The notes: generated from the sequence alone by a model not told the origin. A stretch of 64,000 nt of DNA from Kroppenstedtia eburnea (GCF_013282215.1 NZ_CP048103.1:2356001-2420000); one strand, 5' to 3'. Counted from the first letter of the stretch, positions 7,731 through 17,230 are shown. Translations and numbers: made by a program.

Positions 7731-7949
7731 TCAGGTGCGTTTTTTCAATTCTTTTTTAATTTGCTCGCCCAGTTTCTCAGCGTTTTGAGGGGACTGTTCA
7801 TTTCCTTCTGCGGAAACACCCACCTCAGACGCCACTTCGTTCATCGTTTCCCGAAGTTTTTGCTCATCGGCAGAGGCTTCCTTCCGGGCATGATCGGCAT
7901 GCTCTTTTCCTTTGGAATCCTCGTTATTGAAGTTAAACAAGCGGAACAT
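7731..7949 (-). CDS. Small charged hypothetical protein, 72 residues
   Basis: Very polar: Glu/Lys/Asp-rich with alternating charges, starting MFRLFNF and ending in a KKELKKR tail. It is predicted largely helical or disordered. AAAAGGGGG lies 7 nt upstream of the ATG. I assign no function. The next gene upstream on the same strand is the P-loop kinase, 43 bp away, so the two may be cotranscribed. Confidence 0.5.
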   Translation of the reverse strand: MFRLFNFNNEDSKGKEHADHARKEASADEQKLRETMNEVASEVGVSAEGNEQSPQNAEKLGEQIKKELKKRT

Positions 7950-7992
7950 ATCAAACGCCCCCTTTTACAAGTGGTTGAGTGCCGTTTTAGTA

Positions 7993-8529
7993 TCACACCC
8001 GTGGAAAGGCATTATGATTCCTGTTTATGGTGACTTGAACATGGGGCAGATCTTTCTGTTCAAGGATATACACCCTGTCAAATCCCTCCTCCCGGATGGT
8101 CTGCTTTGCTTTTTGAAACTGTTGGTAAAAAGATTGGATCACGTCGGGATCCACTTTCCGTTTCCGGCGCTTATTTTGTTCCAAACAGGTTTTCAATGGA
8201 AGATCCAACAGTATCACACCGGTATTAAATCGATAGGGTGCCGCCAACCGACGGAAATCGGAGCGGGATTTCCGGGTGAGAAAGGTGGCATCGATCACTG
8301 TCAGCCTTCCCAAACTCATCCGCAGGCGGGCAATATGTCGGACGAGGGAGAAGGCTTCCTTGTGAACCGACATATTTTCCACTTCATCACATACCATCTC
8401 CCGGCATCGATCTGAGGAAACCACTTCAGTGGAACGAAAGTGACGGTTGGCAAAGGTGGATTTTCCACATCCCGGTGCAGCACACATCAAAATCAGGGAA
8501 TCGGCAGGAAAATGTAGTCGGATGGTCAT
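7993..8529 (-). CDS. P-loop ATP-dependent kinase (zeta-toxin / polynucleotide-kinase-like)
   Basis: Small soluble protein (178 residues) with a Walker A motif AAPGCGKST at residues 17-25, a segment VVSSDRCRE typical of substrate-binding in the AAA_33 / PNK kinase fold, TVIDATFL as Walker B-like strand, and a basic lid (NKRRKRK). Such kinases phosphorylate nucleic acid ends or small molecules; the substrate is unknown. I chose the ATG at 8529 because AGGGAGG precedes it. A TTG five codons earlier overlaps that site. Confidence 0.7.
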   Translation of the reverse strand: MTIRLHFPADSLILMCAAPGCGKSTFANRHFRSTEVVSSDRCREMVCDEVENMSVHKEAFSLVRHIARLRMSLGRLTVIDATFLTRKSRSDFRRLAAPYRFNTGVILLDLPLKTCLEQNKRRKRKVDPDVIQSFYQQFQKAKQTIREEGFDRVYILEQKDLPHVQVTINRNHNAFPRV

Positions 8530-8616
8530 ACTCTCCTCCCTCAAATCAAGAATTACCCATAGAATGGACCGTTCCCCCCCGGATCATACTGTGTTACACT
8601 GAAGTGAAAAAATATT

Positions 8617-10008
8617 ATGAGCCTACGGGAGGTTGACTCATCTTTGCAATCTGATACCCAATCCTCACGGGAACAATGGTCCGGCAAATTGGGGTTCATC
8701 CTCGCCTCCGTCGGTTCCGCTGTCGGCCTGGGAAGCATTTGGCGCTTTCCCTTCGTCACAGGTGAAAACGGAGGCGGGGCTTTTGTTCTCATCTATCTGA
8801 TCTGTGTCCTGCTCCTGGGATTACCCGTGTTGCTGTCTGAAATCGTCCTCGGACGCTCCGCACAGCGAAACCCCGTGGGCGCTCTGCGGCTGAAAGCGCC
8901 CGGCACCCCTTGGTTTCTCAGCGGATTCATCGGGATTACCGCGTCGATTCTCATCTTGTCCTTCTACAGCACTGTCGGCGGTTGGGCACTTTCCTACACG
9001 TGGGAGGCCTTGATGGGAACCTTCAGCAAGATCTCCATCACAGAGGCGGAAACCCGTTTTGGATCTTTCATCTCCAATCCGGTCATCCCCCTGCTGTGGC
9101 AAGCGCTGTTCATGGCCCTCACGATGGGGATTTGCCTCTTCGACCTGCAAAAAGGGATCGAGCGGACCAATAAGTTTTTAATGCCTCTGTTGGGATTGAT
9201 GCTTCTTATCCTTGTTTTCCGCTCGGTCACCCTGCCGGGCGCTGCGGAGGGAGTCCGCTTTATCCTGTATCCCGACTGGTCATCGGTTTCCTTTACGACA
9301 CTTCTGGAAGCCCTCGGAATGGCTTTTTTTTCTTTATCTGTGGGAGCCGGAACCATGGTGACCTACGGCAGTTATCTCTCCAAAAAAGAGAATGTGCCCG
9401 GTGCTGTGGGAAGCGTGGTGATCTTCTCCACTTTGGTTTCCTTGGCCGCCGGTCTGGCCATCTTTCCCGCCATTTTCTCACTGGGGTATGAACCTGACAC
9501 CGGTCCTCCCCTCGTATTTATCACCTTGCCGGCAGTATTCGCCCAAATGCCCGCCGGTGCACTGTTTGCCCTGTTGTTCTTTTTCTTGTTGTGCGTCGCT
9601 GCTTTGACTTCCTCCATCTCCATGTTGGAGGTTCCTCGCCGCTATTTGGAGGACGAGCATGGTTTGAGCCGGCGAAAAAGCACCCTGTTGACGGGGGGTC
9701 TCATTTTTCTGCTGGGGATCCCGGCCACACTCTCCTTCAGCACGCTGGCAGATGTAAAAGGGATTGGCGGAAGACCGATCTTTGAATCAATGGACTTCAT
9801 CGCCTCTAATGTACTCCTGCCTCTCGGTGGATTGGCCGCCATTTTATTTTGCGGCTGGAAGTGGGGAATCCGCCAACTGCTTCTGGAATCCCGTGGTGAA
9901 AACAATAAAGGGATCCCGGGTGAAGCCCTATGGGCCTTTGTGATCCGCTGGATCACCCCGATCCTGATTCTGACTGTCTTTGCCTTTCAAATCCTCTCCA
10001 ATCCATAA
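8617..10008 (+). CDS. Sodium-dependent transporter, neurotransmitter:sodium symporter (NSS) family
   Basis: LeuT-fold importer, probably of amino acids, driven by Na+. After a hydrophilic N-terminus, WSGKLGFILASVGSAVGLGSIWRFPF forms the unwound TM1 with the Na+/substrate site, and about 11-12 hydrophobic segments follow, including the FFFLLCVAALTSSISMLE helix with Ser-rich Na+ ligands. Length (463) is normal for bacterial NSS. The start is uncertain: the ATG at 8617 has no site, while GGGAGG lies 11 nt before an in-frame TTG at 8644. The substrate is not evident from context. Confidence 0.9.
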   Translation: MSLREVDSSLQSDTQSSREQWSGKLGFILASVGSAVGLGSIWRFPFVTGENGGGAFVLIYLICVLLLGLPVLLSEIVLGRSAQRNPVGALRLKAPGTPWFLSGFIGITASILILSFYSTVGGWALSYTWEALMGTFSKISITEAETRFGSFISNPVIPLLWQALFMALTMGICLFDLQKGIERTNKFLMPLLGLMLLILVFRSVTLPGAAEGVRFILYPDWSSVSFTTLLEALGMAFFSLSVGAGTMVTYGSYLSKKENVPGAVGSVVIFSTLVSLAAGLAIFPAIFSLGYEPDTGPPLVFITLPAVFAQMPAGALFALLFFFLLCVAALTSSISMLEVPRRYLEDEHGLSRRKSTLLTGGLIFLLGIPATLSFSTLADVKGIGGRPIFESMDFIASNVLLPLGGLAAILFCGWKWGIRQLLLESRGENNKGIPGEALWAFVIRWITPILILTVFAFQILSNP

Positions 10009-10019
10009 CACATCCATAA

Positions 10020-10047
10020 ACAGGGCCCTTGACCGGGCCCTGTTTTT
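10020..10047 (+). terminator. Terminator of the NSS transporter gene
   Basis: ACAGGGCCC-TTGACC-GGGCCCTGT followed by five T, 12 bp after the stop codon. Confidence 0.9.
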
Positions 10048-10146
10048 ATAATGGGGAAGAACCTGAGCAAAAAAATCAGAATCAGGCAGGAATACCGGAC
10101 TTACATGAAGAATCGATCAGCGAACACCAGTACGATTCAGAGTGCG

Positions 10147-10178
10147 AAAAAAACCCGCCACGGAAACGGCGAGTTTTT
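10147..10178 (-). terminator. Terminator of the SEC-C gene (probably bidirectional)
   Basis: Seven-bp stem ACTCGCC/GGCGGGT with T runs on both sides (seven T on the - strand), directly after the SEC-C protein stop codon. Confidence 0.75.
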
Positions 10179-11677
10179 CAAATCAATTCGGGTTCATTAA
10201 TCTCTTGGAGGTGCGGGTAGACAGCTTCCACGGAATGTAAACTGCATCCCTCGCCATGGACAGCAACGGTTCCACGCACCCAGAAACGTTGACCCAACCA
10301 GGTCGGAGGCACCCCCCGACCGTTCATCTGGAGGGGCAGCCAATGATCCGCAACTCTCAAGCTGGCTTCTGTCCCGGAAACAGCCAATTGGACCGTGCCT
10401 GTCAACTGTCTGGAATCAGGGGCTTCCGTCACCCCGTTTTCCCGCAACCAGCGACATACCTCATAGGAGAGCGGGAGATTTCGAATGGACTCCCGATACA
10501 CCGGAACAAAAGCGGGATACACATCACTGATCGCCTCATCCTGAATCCAGCGAAACAGCCCTTTTAATGTATTGAGGAAGATTCTCGATTTAATCGGTCC
10601 ACCTTCTCCGGAATCCACATACCAAACCCCGAAGAAATGGGACAAGACATCCCCGCTCAGCATGGGCCAGGTAAATCGCTTGCCAAAATACGTGGCGATA
10701 TACGTTTTAAAGAGCTCGATCGAATGCAGATAGAAGCTTTGGGTTTTCTCTTGGAACTTCTCCACATAGTTGGAGATAAACAAGTTCAACTGCTGTTCCA
10801 CGATATCGGGAAGACCGGTCTCCTCCTCCGGCAAAACCGGCGGGCGGAACCATTCCTTCTCAACAGGCAGTGCACCCGTTTCGGGAATTTCCTTCTGTTG
10901 TGATGTTTCTTCCCATCCATCATCACTGACGGGATCGGGAAGAGCCGCCACCTTTTCCGACTGTTCCAGCTCCCGGGCCCGTTGCATCAACCACCCGAGA
11001 ACCTGTAACCCGTTTTGATGCCAATATTCCCGATTCAAACCACCGGTGGGCTGCACTTGATTTTTTAAGTACATATCAATCTCCCCCTTCATCTCAACCC
11101 CGAAAGATGTGTAAGGGCCAAACAGCTCGTACCGATTGACCAAGCGGGAGAGACGAGCAAACATCAACATGCCTGCACGAACCGGCTCCATCAGACGGAC
11201 AGGAAACTCCCGGTCTTCCGTCAACGAACGGAGGATCACCTCCTCACCGTTCACACGAACCACTTCGTAACAGCACAGATGAACCCCCGCCAACTCTTCG
11301 GCGATTCGCTCCGATTGCATTGAGGCGCCGACCAAGGTTCTCCGCCAGTATTCCACTGGTCTTTCTCCCCGGAAACAAGCGGCATCAAACAACATCCAAA
11401 AACGATAGGTGTAAGCCAGTTTGGACGGGATCGGATGTTCCACAGGCAGTTGAAGACATTTTTTAAAGGCGACAGACCATTTCTCGTCGATTTCCCCGAT
11501 ACATTTCTCTTGAAACCATTTGTTGAGCCAAGTGACCAATCGGGTTTTCACTTTCCGCTCCCGCTCTTCCCGGAGAGACTCCGCTGATTGGAGAGCCACC
11601 ACCCGTTCACAACACTTCTTGTATTTTTTTCCGCTACCACAGGGACAAGGATCATTTCTACCGGCAGTTACAGGCAT
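10178..11677 (-). CDS. SEC-C metal-binding motif protein, 499 residues
   Basis: The N-terminus carries a SEC-C zinc motif (NDPCPCGSGKKYKKCC; Cys11, Cys13, Cys22 and Cys23), which binds Zn in SecA tails and in many stand-alone proteins. The remaining roughly 470 residues are soluble. A Glu/Pro-rich linker near residues 230-290 precedes a mixed alpha/beta C-terminal half. No catalytic motif is recognisable. Related large SEC-C proteins of Bacilli have no defined role. It is flanked by its own terminator and by a gap, so it is transcribed alone. Confidence 0.7.
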   Translation of the reverse strand: MPVTAGRNDPCPCGSGKKYKKCCERVVALQSAESLREERERKVKTRLVTWLNKWFQEKCIGEIDEKWSVAFKKCLQLPVEHPIPSKLAYTYRFWMLFDAACFRGERPVEYWRRTLVGASMQSERIAEELAGVHLCCYEVVRVNGEEVILRSLTEDREFPVRLMEPVRAGMLMFARLSRLVNRYELFGPYTSFGVEMKGEIDMYLKNQVQPTGGLNREYWHQNGLQVLGWLMQRARELEQSEKVAALPDPVSDDGWEETSQQKEIPETGALPVEKEWFRPPVLPEEETGLPDIVEQQLNLFISNYVEKFQEKTQSFYLHSIELFKTYIATYFGKRFTWPMLSGDVLSHFFGVWYVDSGEGGPIKSRIFLNTLKGLFRWIQDEAISDVYPAFVPVYRESIRNLPLSYEVCRWLRENGVTEAPDSRQLTGTVQLAVSGTEASLRVADHWLPLQMNGRGVPPTWLGQRFWVRGTVAVHGEGCSLHSVEAVYPHLQEINEPELI

Positions 11678-11797
11678 ATCGACACATCCCGTAAGTAATC
11701 CTTTTCTCCAGTATATCTGAATTCCCCATCAAAAAACAAAAATATTTGGAAAAGACTGAGCCAATTCCCACTTCACACCCTAGTCATATCATAAATA

Positions 11798-11830
11798 GAA
11801 AAAACCCGTGGTGTAAAGTACCACGGGGAA
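11798..11830 (-). terminator. Terminator of the YabE-like gene
   Basis: CCCGTGGT/ACCACGGG stem with a 7-nt loop at 11805-11827. On the - strand a TTTTTTT run follows (11798-11804). Confidence 0.85.
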
Positions 11831-11843
11831 AATGATTTCACTT

Positions 11844-12857
11844 TTATTCAAGGATATAAACTGTCACATTTCTCCGACCCCACTGGATGGCTTCCTGTCG
11901 GGTTTCAAAGAAAAGGTCGATGATACTTCCTTTCACGGCTCCACCTGTGTCCTGCGCCACAGCCCGCCCGTAACCGGGTATGTAAAGCTGAGTTCCGAGA
12001 GGGATGACCCTGGGATCCACGGCAACTGTCCCCCGATGAGGCATCGCACCGGTAGCGGTTGGGCTTCCGGTATGGGTGTATCCCGTCGCCTGCATGGAGA
12101 GGCTCTTCTTGTACTTCAGTCCGGCAATCCGGGACCCGGAAGAAGAAGAAGCCAGCTGGGTGTCCTCCTTTTCATCCTTGGTCGCTTCCCCGGAGCCCAC
12201 CTTTACAATCTCAGCCACAGGTTTGATCTCGTCAATCTTCTTTTGATCCGTAACCATGGCCTTTCCGTTTTTGTACAAGGCGGTCACTTCATAGATGACT
12301 TTTCCCTTTTCCCCTTTTTGGGTCACCTTTTTTTCACCCTTGGGCAGATCCGGATCCTCTTCCTTTTTGACAGGGAAATCCGTCGTCTCCACTTTTTTCT
12401 TGACCCGCTTTTCGATTTTGTCGATGACAATCATCATATCATTGGTAATCTTCTGATCCAATGTGGCGTTCATTTGATCACTTTTTTCCGTTTTCACCTG
12501 TTGTTCCTTGAGAAAATCTCCCACAGTGGGTTGCAACGTTCTGGTCTTGACCGGGTCCTTTCCACCCACTTTCAGGGAGACCGTGCAATTGCAGGTCAGG
12601 TGAACCTTGGAATCCTTTTGGATCGGTGCATCCCAGGGGTGATTGGGCTTGTATTGCTTTTTGAGTTTGGCGGGATCGTAACCTTCATCAGCCAAAGCCT
12701 CCGCCAATGTCCCATTGAAGACGTCGGTTTTGATTTTTTTATCCTGGTCACTGAAGGTGACGGTGATCTCCTTGTTCATCATCGCATAACCGACGAACGT
12801 ACCTGACAACAGCAGGACAGTGGCAACCCCGAGAGAGATGATCAGGGATTTCTTCAT
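11844..12857 (-). CDS. yabE: YabE-like cell-wall protein: DUF348, G5 and 3D domains
   Basis: Likely secreted or membrane-anchored peptidoglycan-acting protein related to YabE and resuscitation-promoting-factor-like proteins. An N-terminal membrane anchor (residues 3-25) is followed by two DUF348 (ubiquitin-like) units, a Lys/Glu-rich G5-type region, a Ser-rich linker (ASSSSGS), and a C-terminal 3D domain with the three conserved Asp (AVDPRVIPLG, AQDTGG, IDLFF). The 3D fold resembles lytic transglycosylase MltA. I chose the ATG at 12857 because AAGGAGGT lies 5 nt upstream. Confidence 0.85.
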   Translation of the reverse strand: MKKSLIISLGVATVLLLSGTFVGYAMMNKEITVTFSDQDKKIKTDVFNGTLAEALADEGYDPAKLKKQYKPNHPWDAPIQKDSKVHLTCNCTVSLKVGGKDPVKTRTLQPTVGDFLKEQQVKTEKSDQMNATLDQKITNDMMIVIDKIEKRVKKKVETTDFPVKKEEDPDLPKGEKKVTQKGEKGKVIYEVTALYKNGKAMVTDQKKIDEIKPVAEIVKVGSGEATKDEKEDTQLASSSSGSRIAGLKYKKSLSMQATGYTHTGSPTATGAMPHRGTVAVDPRVIPLGTQLYIPGYGRAVAQDTGGAVKGSIIDLFFETRQEAIQWGRRNVTVYILE

Positions 12858-12981
12858 CCAATACCTCCTTCCCACTGGTAAAAAGACGGTTATATTATAA
12901 CAGAGCCCCAGGAAATGTCCACAAATCAGTAAATTCCAATATGTGCCGAATGGTTAAAATAACTGAAAAAGACGTTTCCAC

Positions 12982-14142
12982 CTATCTTATGACTTCACTG
13001 CCCGGACTATCCCACGGACATGAAAGAGGAGAGCGGATTTGTTCCACTCTCCCGCCGGCATCCGTCGGCTCCGGGTTCCCGGAGATCCGGTCAGGCGGCA
13101 ACGGTTCTCTTTGAAACTTCTTCACATCTTCATCCAGGGGGCGTTTTTTACTCGGAGCGGGAACTTTTTCTGTCTCGGGCATGGTCTTGGGAGCTTCCCG
13201 TGTCGATTTGGGATGGTGACGGATCGCAGAGGATCCATAAATATTCACCGTGAGACGACCGTATCTGGCTGTCGCCTGAATCAGGATCGGTCTGTTCAGT
13301 TGGTTTTGGAACTGAAAATCAGGTCCTCCCCATGAAACCGTCGCATCCCGGCCCGCCGGCACATAGGTGACCCGCTTGCTGTGGCTCACCCGCTGTACCA
13401 CACGCAATCCCGCCCTCTCCACGCTGTTGAATAACGTGGACGAAGTTTGACAGATCCCCCCGCCCACCCCTTCAGTATACTCGCCCCGGACGATCACCGG
13501 GGCGGGTCGGTACCCCCGGGCGCTGGAACGGATCCCCACCGTACGGTTAAAGGAAAACACCTCTCCGACATTGACCACCTGATGGTCGATCGCCCGCGCA
13601 GACAATAAGATATTGTGAGCCCGGTTCGCATTATGGGGATTGTATACAGTGGAATAAGAAGCCAAGTGCTTCTCCTTGATCCTTTTCAATGTCTCCGTCA
13701 TGATGGGCGGACTCCAGATCTGTACGGGAACTGTCAAGGGGCGGTTGAGATAATGGTGAATCCCGTCCAACCAATGGTTCACCTCCGCCCGATCCACCTT
13801 GCGGCCATTTTGGTGAGGCACCAATTGCCGGCCCCGGAAGTGGGCGGATTTTGGCTGACGGTCGATCTCTTTTTCCACTTGGGAAAACCAGCGCCAGAAG
13901 GCATCCCGGTCCAAGGTGGTGGGATCAATCCCGTCGAATCCCGTTTGACTGAGATCCAGTCGCCACTCTTTCCCTTCATATTTCACGATGAAAAGTGATT
14001 TGATCTGATTTCGGGCTTTCACTTCCGCATCGGCATGATCTTTCACTTCTCTTTGTTTAGAAACCGGCTTCTTGTGCACATCTCCCGGCGTGCATCCGCA
14101 GACAAACAGGAGCACGGAAAGCCAAAATCCAATCATCTTCAA
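12982..14142 (-). CDS. VanW family protein, probable lipoprotein
   Basis: 386 residues. A short hydrophobic N-terminus ends in a Cys pair (VCGC), which suggests a lipoprotein signal with an atypical lipobox. The middle holds the VanW domain, including NVGEVFSFNRTVG and EGVGGGICQTSSTLFN, the hallmark segment of this family. It was named from vancomycin-resistance clusters; its biochemical role is unknown and it is thought to act at the cell wall. A Pro/Lys-rich tail follows. The start is TTG at 14142, positioned after AGGGGGTGAG; an ATG two codons later is too far from it. It lies on the same strand as, and upstream of, the YabE-like gene. Confidence 0.8.
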   Translation of the reverse strand: MKMIGFWLSVLLFVCGCTPGDVHKKPVSKQREVKDHADAEVKARNQIKSLFIVKYEGKEWRLDLSQTGFDGIDPTTLDRDAFWRWFSQVEKEIDRQPKSAHFRGRQLVPHQNGRKVDRAEVNHWLDGIHHYLNRPLTVPVQIWSPPIMTETLKRIKEKHLASYSTVYNPHNANRAHNILLSARAIDHQVVNVGEVFSFNRTVGIRSSARGYRPAPVIVRGEYTEGVGGGICQTSSTLFNSVERAGLRVVQRVSHSKRVTYVPAGRDATVSWGGPDFQFQNQLNRPILIQATARYGRLTVNIYGSSAIRHHPKSTREAPKTMPETEKVPAPSKKRPLDEDVKKFQREPLPPDRISGNPEPTDAGGRVEQIRSPLSCPWDSPGSEVIR

Positions 14143-14207
14143 GCTCTCACCCCCTGTGTCTAGTCTTTGTCAGGGGGCAGAGGCAACACGCTGGGAACTT
14201 CAAGCAG

Positions 14208-14513
14208 TTATCCAAATAAGTGGATCAAAGCAACCAAGGCTGCCACATTTAAGAGGGTGATCAAGGGAGCACCGTAGCGAAAAGAAGGGTGCATGGTCTT
14301 GTGTCGGAATGTTTTCATTCCCAACCAGAGGCCGGGCCCGCCACCCAAAAATCCGCTCATAAACAAATGTCGTTCCGGAATTCGCCACCTGCCTTTCCTG
14401 GCCCGGGCTTTATCCGACCCCATCAATGCAAAGGCCACCCCATTGGTTAACAACAGATAAATGAGGATCCATATCATAGACACAGCGTATCCGATCCATT
14501 GAAAAATTTCCAT
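14208..14513 (-). CDS. ysdA: DUF1294 membrane protein (YsdA-like)
   Basis: 101 residues with an N-terminal and a C-terminal transmembrane segment and, between them, the family core MGSDKARARKGRWRIPE followed by the Gly-rich LGGGPGLWLGM. This architecture matches the YsdA/DUF1294 family of unknown function. The ribosome binding site is weak (AAGAAGA). It is divergent from cydA, and the gap carries two inverted repeats. Confidence 0.8.
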   Translation of the reverse strand: MEIFQWIGYAVSMIWILIYLLLTNGVAFALMGSDKARARKGRWRIPERHLFMSGFLGGGPGLWLGMKTFRHKTMHPSFRYGAPLITLLNVAALVALIHLFG

Positions 14514-14842
14514 ACGTCTTCTTTCCGATTTTCACATTTAAACTCTTTGACAAATCGAGTTTGTTTCCCTTTTAACAAACTCACCTTCAGGTGTATCCAC
14601 TGATGCACCGGGAACCCATCATCAGTTTTCTTTGTGCCTGTCCGGCTATTCGACGATTGTATGAAATCTGTGGGGCGGATTTTCAACCGATATGTGAGAG
14701 TTTGGTGAAAGAGTCACTTTGTTCACCATTTCACATTTAAACCGGGGTATGATGATGATGAAAAGGTGAGACACGAGAATGTGGATTGTACTGCCGGACT
14801 TTCCCACTTCTCACCTCACCTCCAGAACGGAGGCGAATCCGA
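14514..14842. promoter_or_regulatory. Divergent control region ysdA/cydA with two inverted repeats
   Basis: There is no gene here. A 9-bp perfect inverted repeat (GAGTTTGTT, 8-nt loop, AACAAACTC) lies at 14557-14582. A second inverted repeat (TGGTGAA, 12 nt, TTCACCA) lies at 14703-14728, about 115 bp before the cydA ATG. Neither is followed by a T run, so they look like operators rather than terminators. The second shares the GTGAA/TTCAC half-sites of redox regulators such as Rex, though its spacing is wider than the usual Rex site. Confidence 0.4.
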
Positions 14843-16162
14843 ATGGAACCCACTGTTTTGAGCCGAATCCTGACTGCAGAAACACTCGCTTTCCATATTA
14901 TTTGGGCCACCATCGGGGTGGGCGTGCCTGTCTTTATCTCCCTGGCGGAGGGTTGGGGAATTTGGAAGAAGGATTCCCATTATATCTTGATGGCCCGGCG
15001 TTGGACACGGGGGTTTGTGATCACTGTGGCCGTCGGTGTGGTGACCGGAACTTGTATCGGGTTGATGCTCAGCCTTTTATGGCCCCGCTTTATGCAACTG
15101 GCAGGCAATCTGATCAGTCTGCCCCTGTTCCTTGAGACCTTTGCCTTTTTCTTTGAAGCCATTTTCCTCGGAATTTATCTCTATACCTGGGATCGACTCA
15201 AACCGATCCTCCATTGGCTGACCTCCATTCCGATCATCATCGGTTCATCTCTGTCGGCGGTTTTTATCACCACCGTGAATGCATTTATGAACACACCGGC
15301 GGGATTTTCGATCGATCAGGGAAAATTGGTCGATCTCCGTCCCCTGGAAGCCATGTTCAATCCGGCCACCCCAAGCAAAGTGGCTCATGTTCTCTCCTCT
15401 GCTTATGTAACCTGTGCCTTCCTGCTCGGCGGAATTGCTGCCTGGTTCCTGCTGAAGGGAAGAGACCATGTCTATTATAAAAAAGCGTTGAAAATGACCA
15501 TGATCGCCGGTCTGATCCTTGCCCTGGGCACTGCGGTTGCCGGGGATATCTCAGGCAAATTCCTCGCTGAATACGTACCGGAAAAACTGGCCGCAGCGGA
15601 ATGGCATTTTGAAACCCAGCGGGAGGCTCCGCTCATTTTGGGAGGCTACCTCACTGAAGGGAATGAAATCAAAGGGGCGATCCAGATTCCCTTCGCACTC
15701 AGTATCCTCGGAAAAGGTTCCCCTGACGGGGAGATTATCGGGCTTAACGAGTTTCCGCCGGATGAGCGTCCGCCTCTTTACCTCCACTACCTGTTTGACG
15801 GGATGGTGGGGATCGGAACCTATCTGATCCTGATCTCCGCCCTGTTCCTGTTCGCTTGGTGGAGAAAGAAAAATCCCTGGAACAAATGGATTCTCCGGGG
15901 GATTGTGGCGGGTGCACCCCTGTCTTTCCTGGCGATCGAATTGGGTTGGATCTACGCCGAGGTGGGACGTCAACCCTGGATTATCCGGGGGATGATGCGG
16001 GTGGGTGAGGCCGCCACCACTTCAGATGATGTCGGATTGCTCCTGGGGGTGTTTTCGCTGGTGTACGTTGCACTCGCAATCATCGCCTGCACAGTCTTGA
16101 TTCGCATGTTCCGACATCACCAACCGGAAAAAGAACTGGAACAGCGCCGAATCATCCTGTGA
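14843..16162 (+). CDS. cydA: Cytochrome bd-type ubiquinol/menaquinol oxidase subunit I
   Basis: Membrane subunit that oxidises quinol and carries hemes b558, b595 and d. It contains the conserved N-terminal His in LAFHIIW (residue 18), the LFLETFAFFFEAIFLGIY helix, the GRQPW signature and about nine membrane helices. The 439-residue length and short Q-loop place it with the YthA/cyanide-insensitive-oxidase type. I chose the ATG at 14843 because ACGGAGGC lies 8 nt upstream; an upstream in-frame ATG at 14786 lacks a site. It is followed by cydB after 16 bp. Confidence 0.92.
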   Translation: MEPTVLSRILTAETLAFHIIWATIGVGVPVFISLAEGWGIWKKDSHYILMARRWTRGFVITVAVGVVTGTCIGLMLSLLWPRFMQLAGNLISLPLFLETFAFFFEAIFLGIYLYTWDRLKPILHWLTSIPIIIGSSLSAVFITTVNAFMNTPAGFSIDQGKLVDLRPLEAMFNPATPSKVAHVLSSAYVTCAFLLGGIAAWFLLKGRDHVYYKKALKMTMIAGLILALGTAVAGDISGKFLAEYVPEKLAAAEWHFETQREAPLILGGYLTEGNEIKGAIQIPFALSILGKGSPDGEIIGLNEFPPDERPPLYLHYLFDGMVGIGTYLILISALFLFAWWRKKNPWNKWILRGIVAGAPLSFLAIELGWIYAEVGRQPWIIRGMMRVGEAATTSDDVGLLLGVFSLVYVALAIIACTVLIRMFRHHQPEKELEQRRIIL

Positions 16163-16178
16163 GGGAGGAGGGCTCTCC

Positions 16179-17195
16179 ATGAGTTTGGAAATGATCGGAA
16201 TCACCGTTCTCTGGACCTTTCTGTATGGATATCTGATCGTGGCCTCCATCGATTTCGGCGCCGGTTTCTTCTCCTATTACAGCCTGTTGACCGGTCAGGA
16301 ACGACTGATCAACCGGGTGATCGACCGTTATCTCTCTCCTGTCTGGGAAGTGACCAATGTGTTCCTGGTCTTTTTCTTCGTGGGGATTGTCGGTTTTTTC
16401 CCGGATACTGCCTACTACTACGGGACCGCTCTGTTGCTTCCCGGGGGAGTCGCACTTCTGCTGTTGACCATCCGGGGCTCTTTTTACGCCTTTGCCAATT
16501 ATGGCGCGCGAAAGAGTCGCATCTATCTGTTCCTGTACGGCATGACGGGTCTGTTCATCCCCGCAGCCCTGTCCACGGTCCTGACCATCTCCGAAGGCGG
16601 ATTTATCCGGGAAACCGCCGAAGGTCATGTGGAGTTTCTTGCCCGTGAGTTGTTTACCAGTCCCTACTCCTGGGCGGTGGTTTTCCTGGCCCTGGTCAGC
16701 GTTTTATATATCAGTGCCAGCTTTCTCGTCTTTTACGCCCGGAAAGCGGAAGATGAAAAGGCATATGAACTTCTGAGAAAGTATTCCCTTTTTTGGAGCG
16801 GACCGACGATCCTCGCCAGTCTCTGGGTGTTCCTGGCGCTGTCCCGTCACAACATGGTCCATTTTCAAAACATGGTGGACCTGGCCTGGATGTTTCTGCT
16901 CTCCCTCGCCTGCTTTCTGGGGGCGGTCTATCTCACTTGGTGGCGGAAAGCTCCCGGTTGGGCATTTGTTCTGGTGATGCTGCAGTTTGCCTTCGCTTTT
17001 TTCGGGTACGGCGCTTCCCATCTACCCTATCTGTTGTACCCTTATATCACGCTGCAATCCGGTTTGACCCAACCGGAGATGGGCTGGGCGCTGGTGATCT
17101 CCTTTATCGCCGGTCTGTTCCTCCTGGTTCCCTCTCTCATTCTGCTGATGCGCCTGTTTCTCTTCAACGCCCGTTACACCCGCGGAGAAGAATAA
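16179..17195 (+). CDS. cydB: Cytochrome bd-type oxidase subunit II
   Basis: Integral membrane partner of CydA (338 residues, about eight to nine helices). It begins with the typical LWTFLYGYLIVASIDFGAGF region and contains the SPVWEVTNVFLVFFFVG segment characteristic of CydB. GGGAGGAGG precedes the ATG. It is cotranscribed with cydA and followed by a strong terminator. No cydCD genes follow, so assembly factors must lie elsewhere. Confidence 0.92.
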   Translation: MSLEMIGITVLWTFLYGYLIVASIDFGAGFFSYYSLLTGQERLINRVIDRYLSPVWEVTNVFLVFFFVGIVGFFPDTAYYYGTALLLPGGVALLLLTIRGSFYAFANYGARKSRIYLFLYGMTGLFIPAALSTVLTISEGGFIRETAEGHVEFLARELFTSPYSWAVVFLALVSVLYISASFLVFYARKAEDEKAYELLRKYSLFWSGPTILASLWVFLALSRHNMVHFQNMVDLAWMFLLSLACFLGAVYLTWWRKAPGWAFVLVMLQFAFAFFGYGASHLPYLLYPYITLQSGLTQPEMGWALVISFIAGLFLLVPSLILLMRLFLFNARYTRGEE

Positions 17196-17230
17196 AACGG
17201 CTGCACGGATTACCGTGCGGCCGTTTTTTT
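17195..17230 (+). terminator. Terminator of cydAB (shared with the convergent gene)
   Basis: AAACGGCTGCACGG-ATTA-CCGTGCGGCCGTTT followed by T7. It overlaps the last codons of the convergent glutamine-amidotransferase-like gene, and the opposite strand also ends in a T run. Confidence 0.85.
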
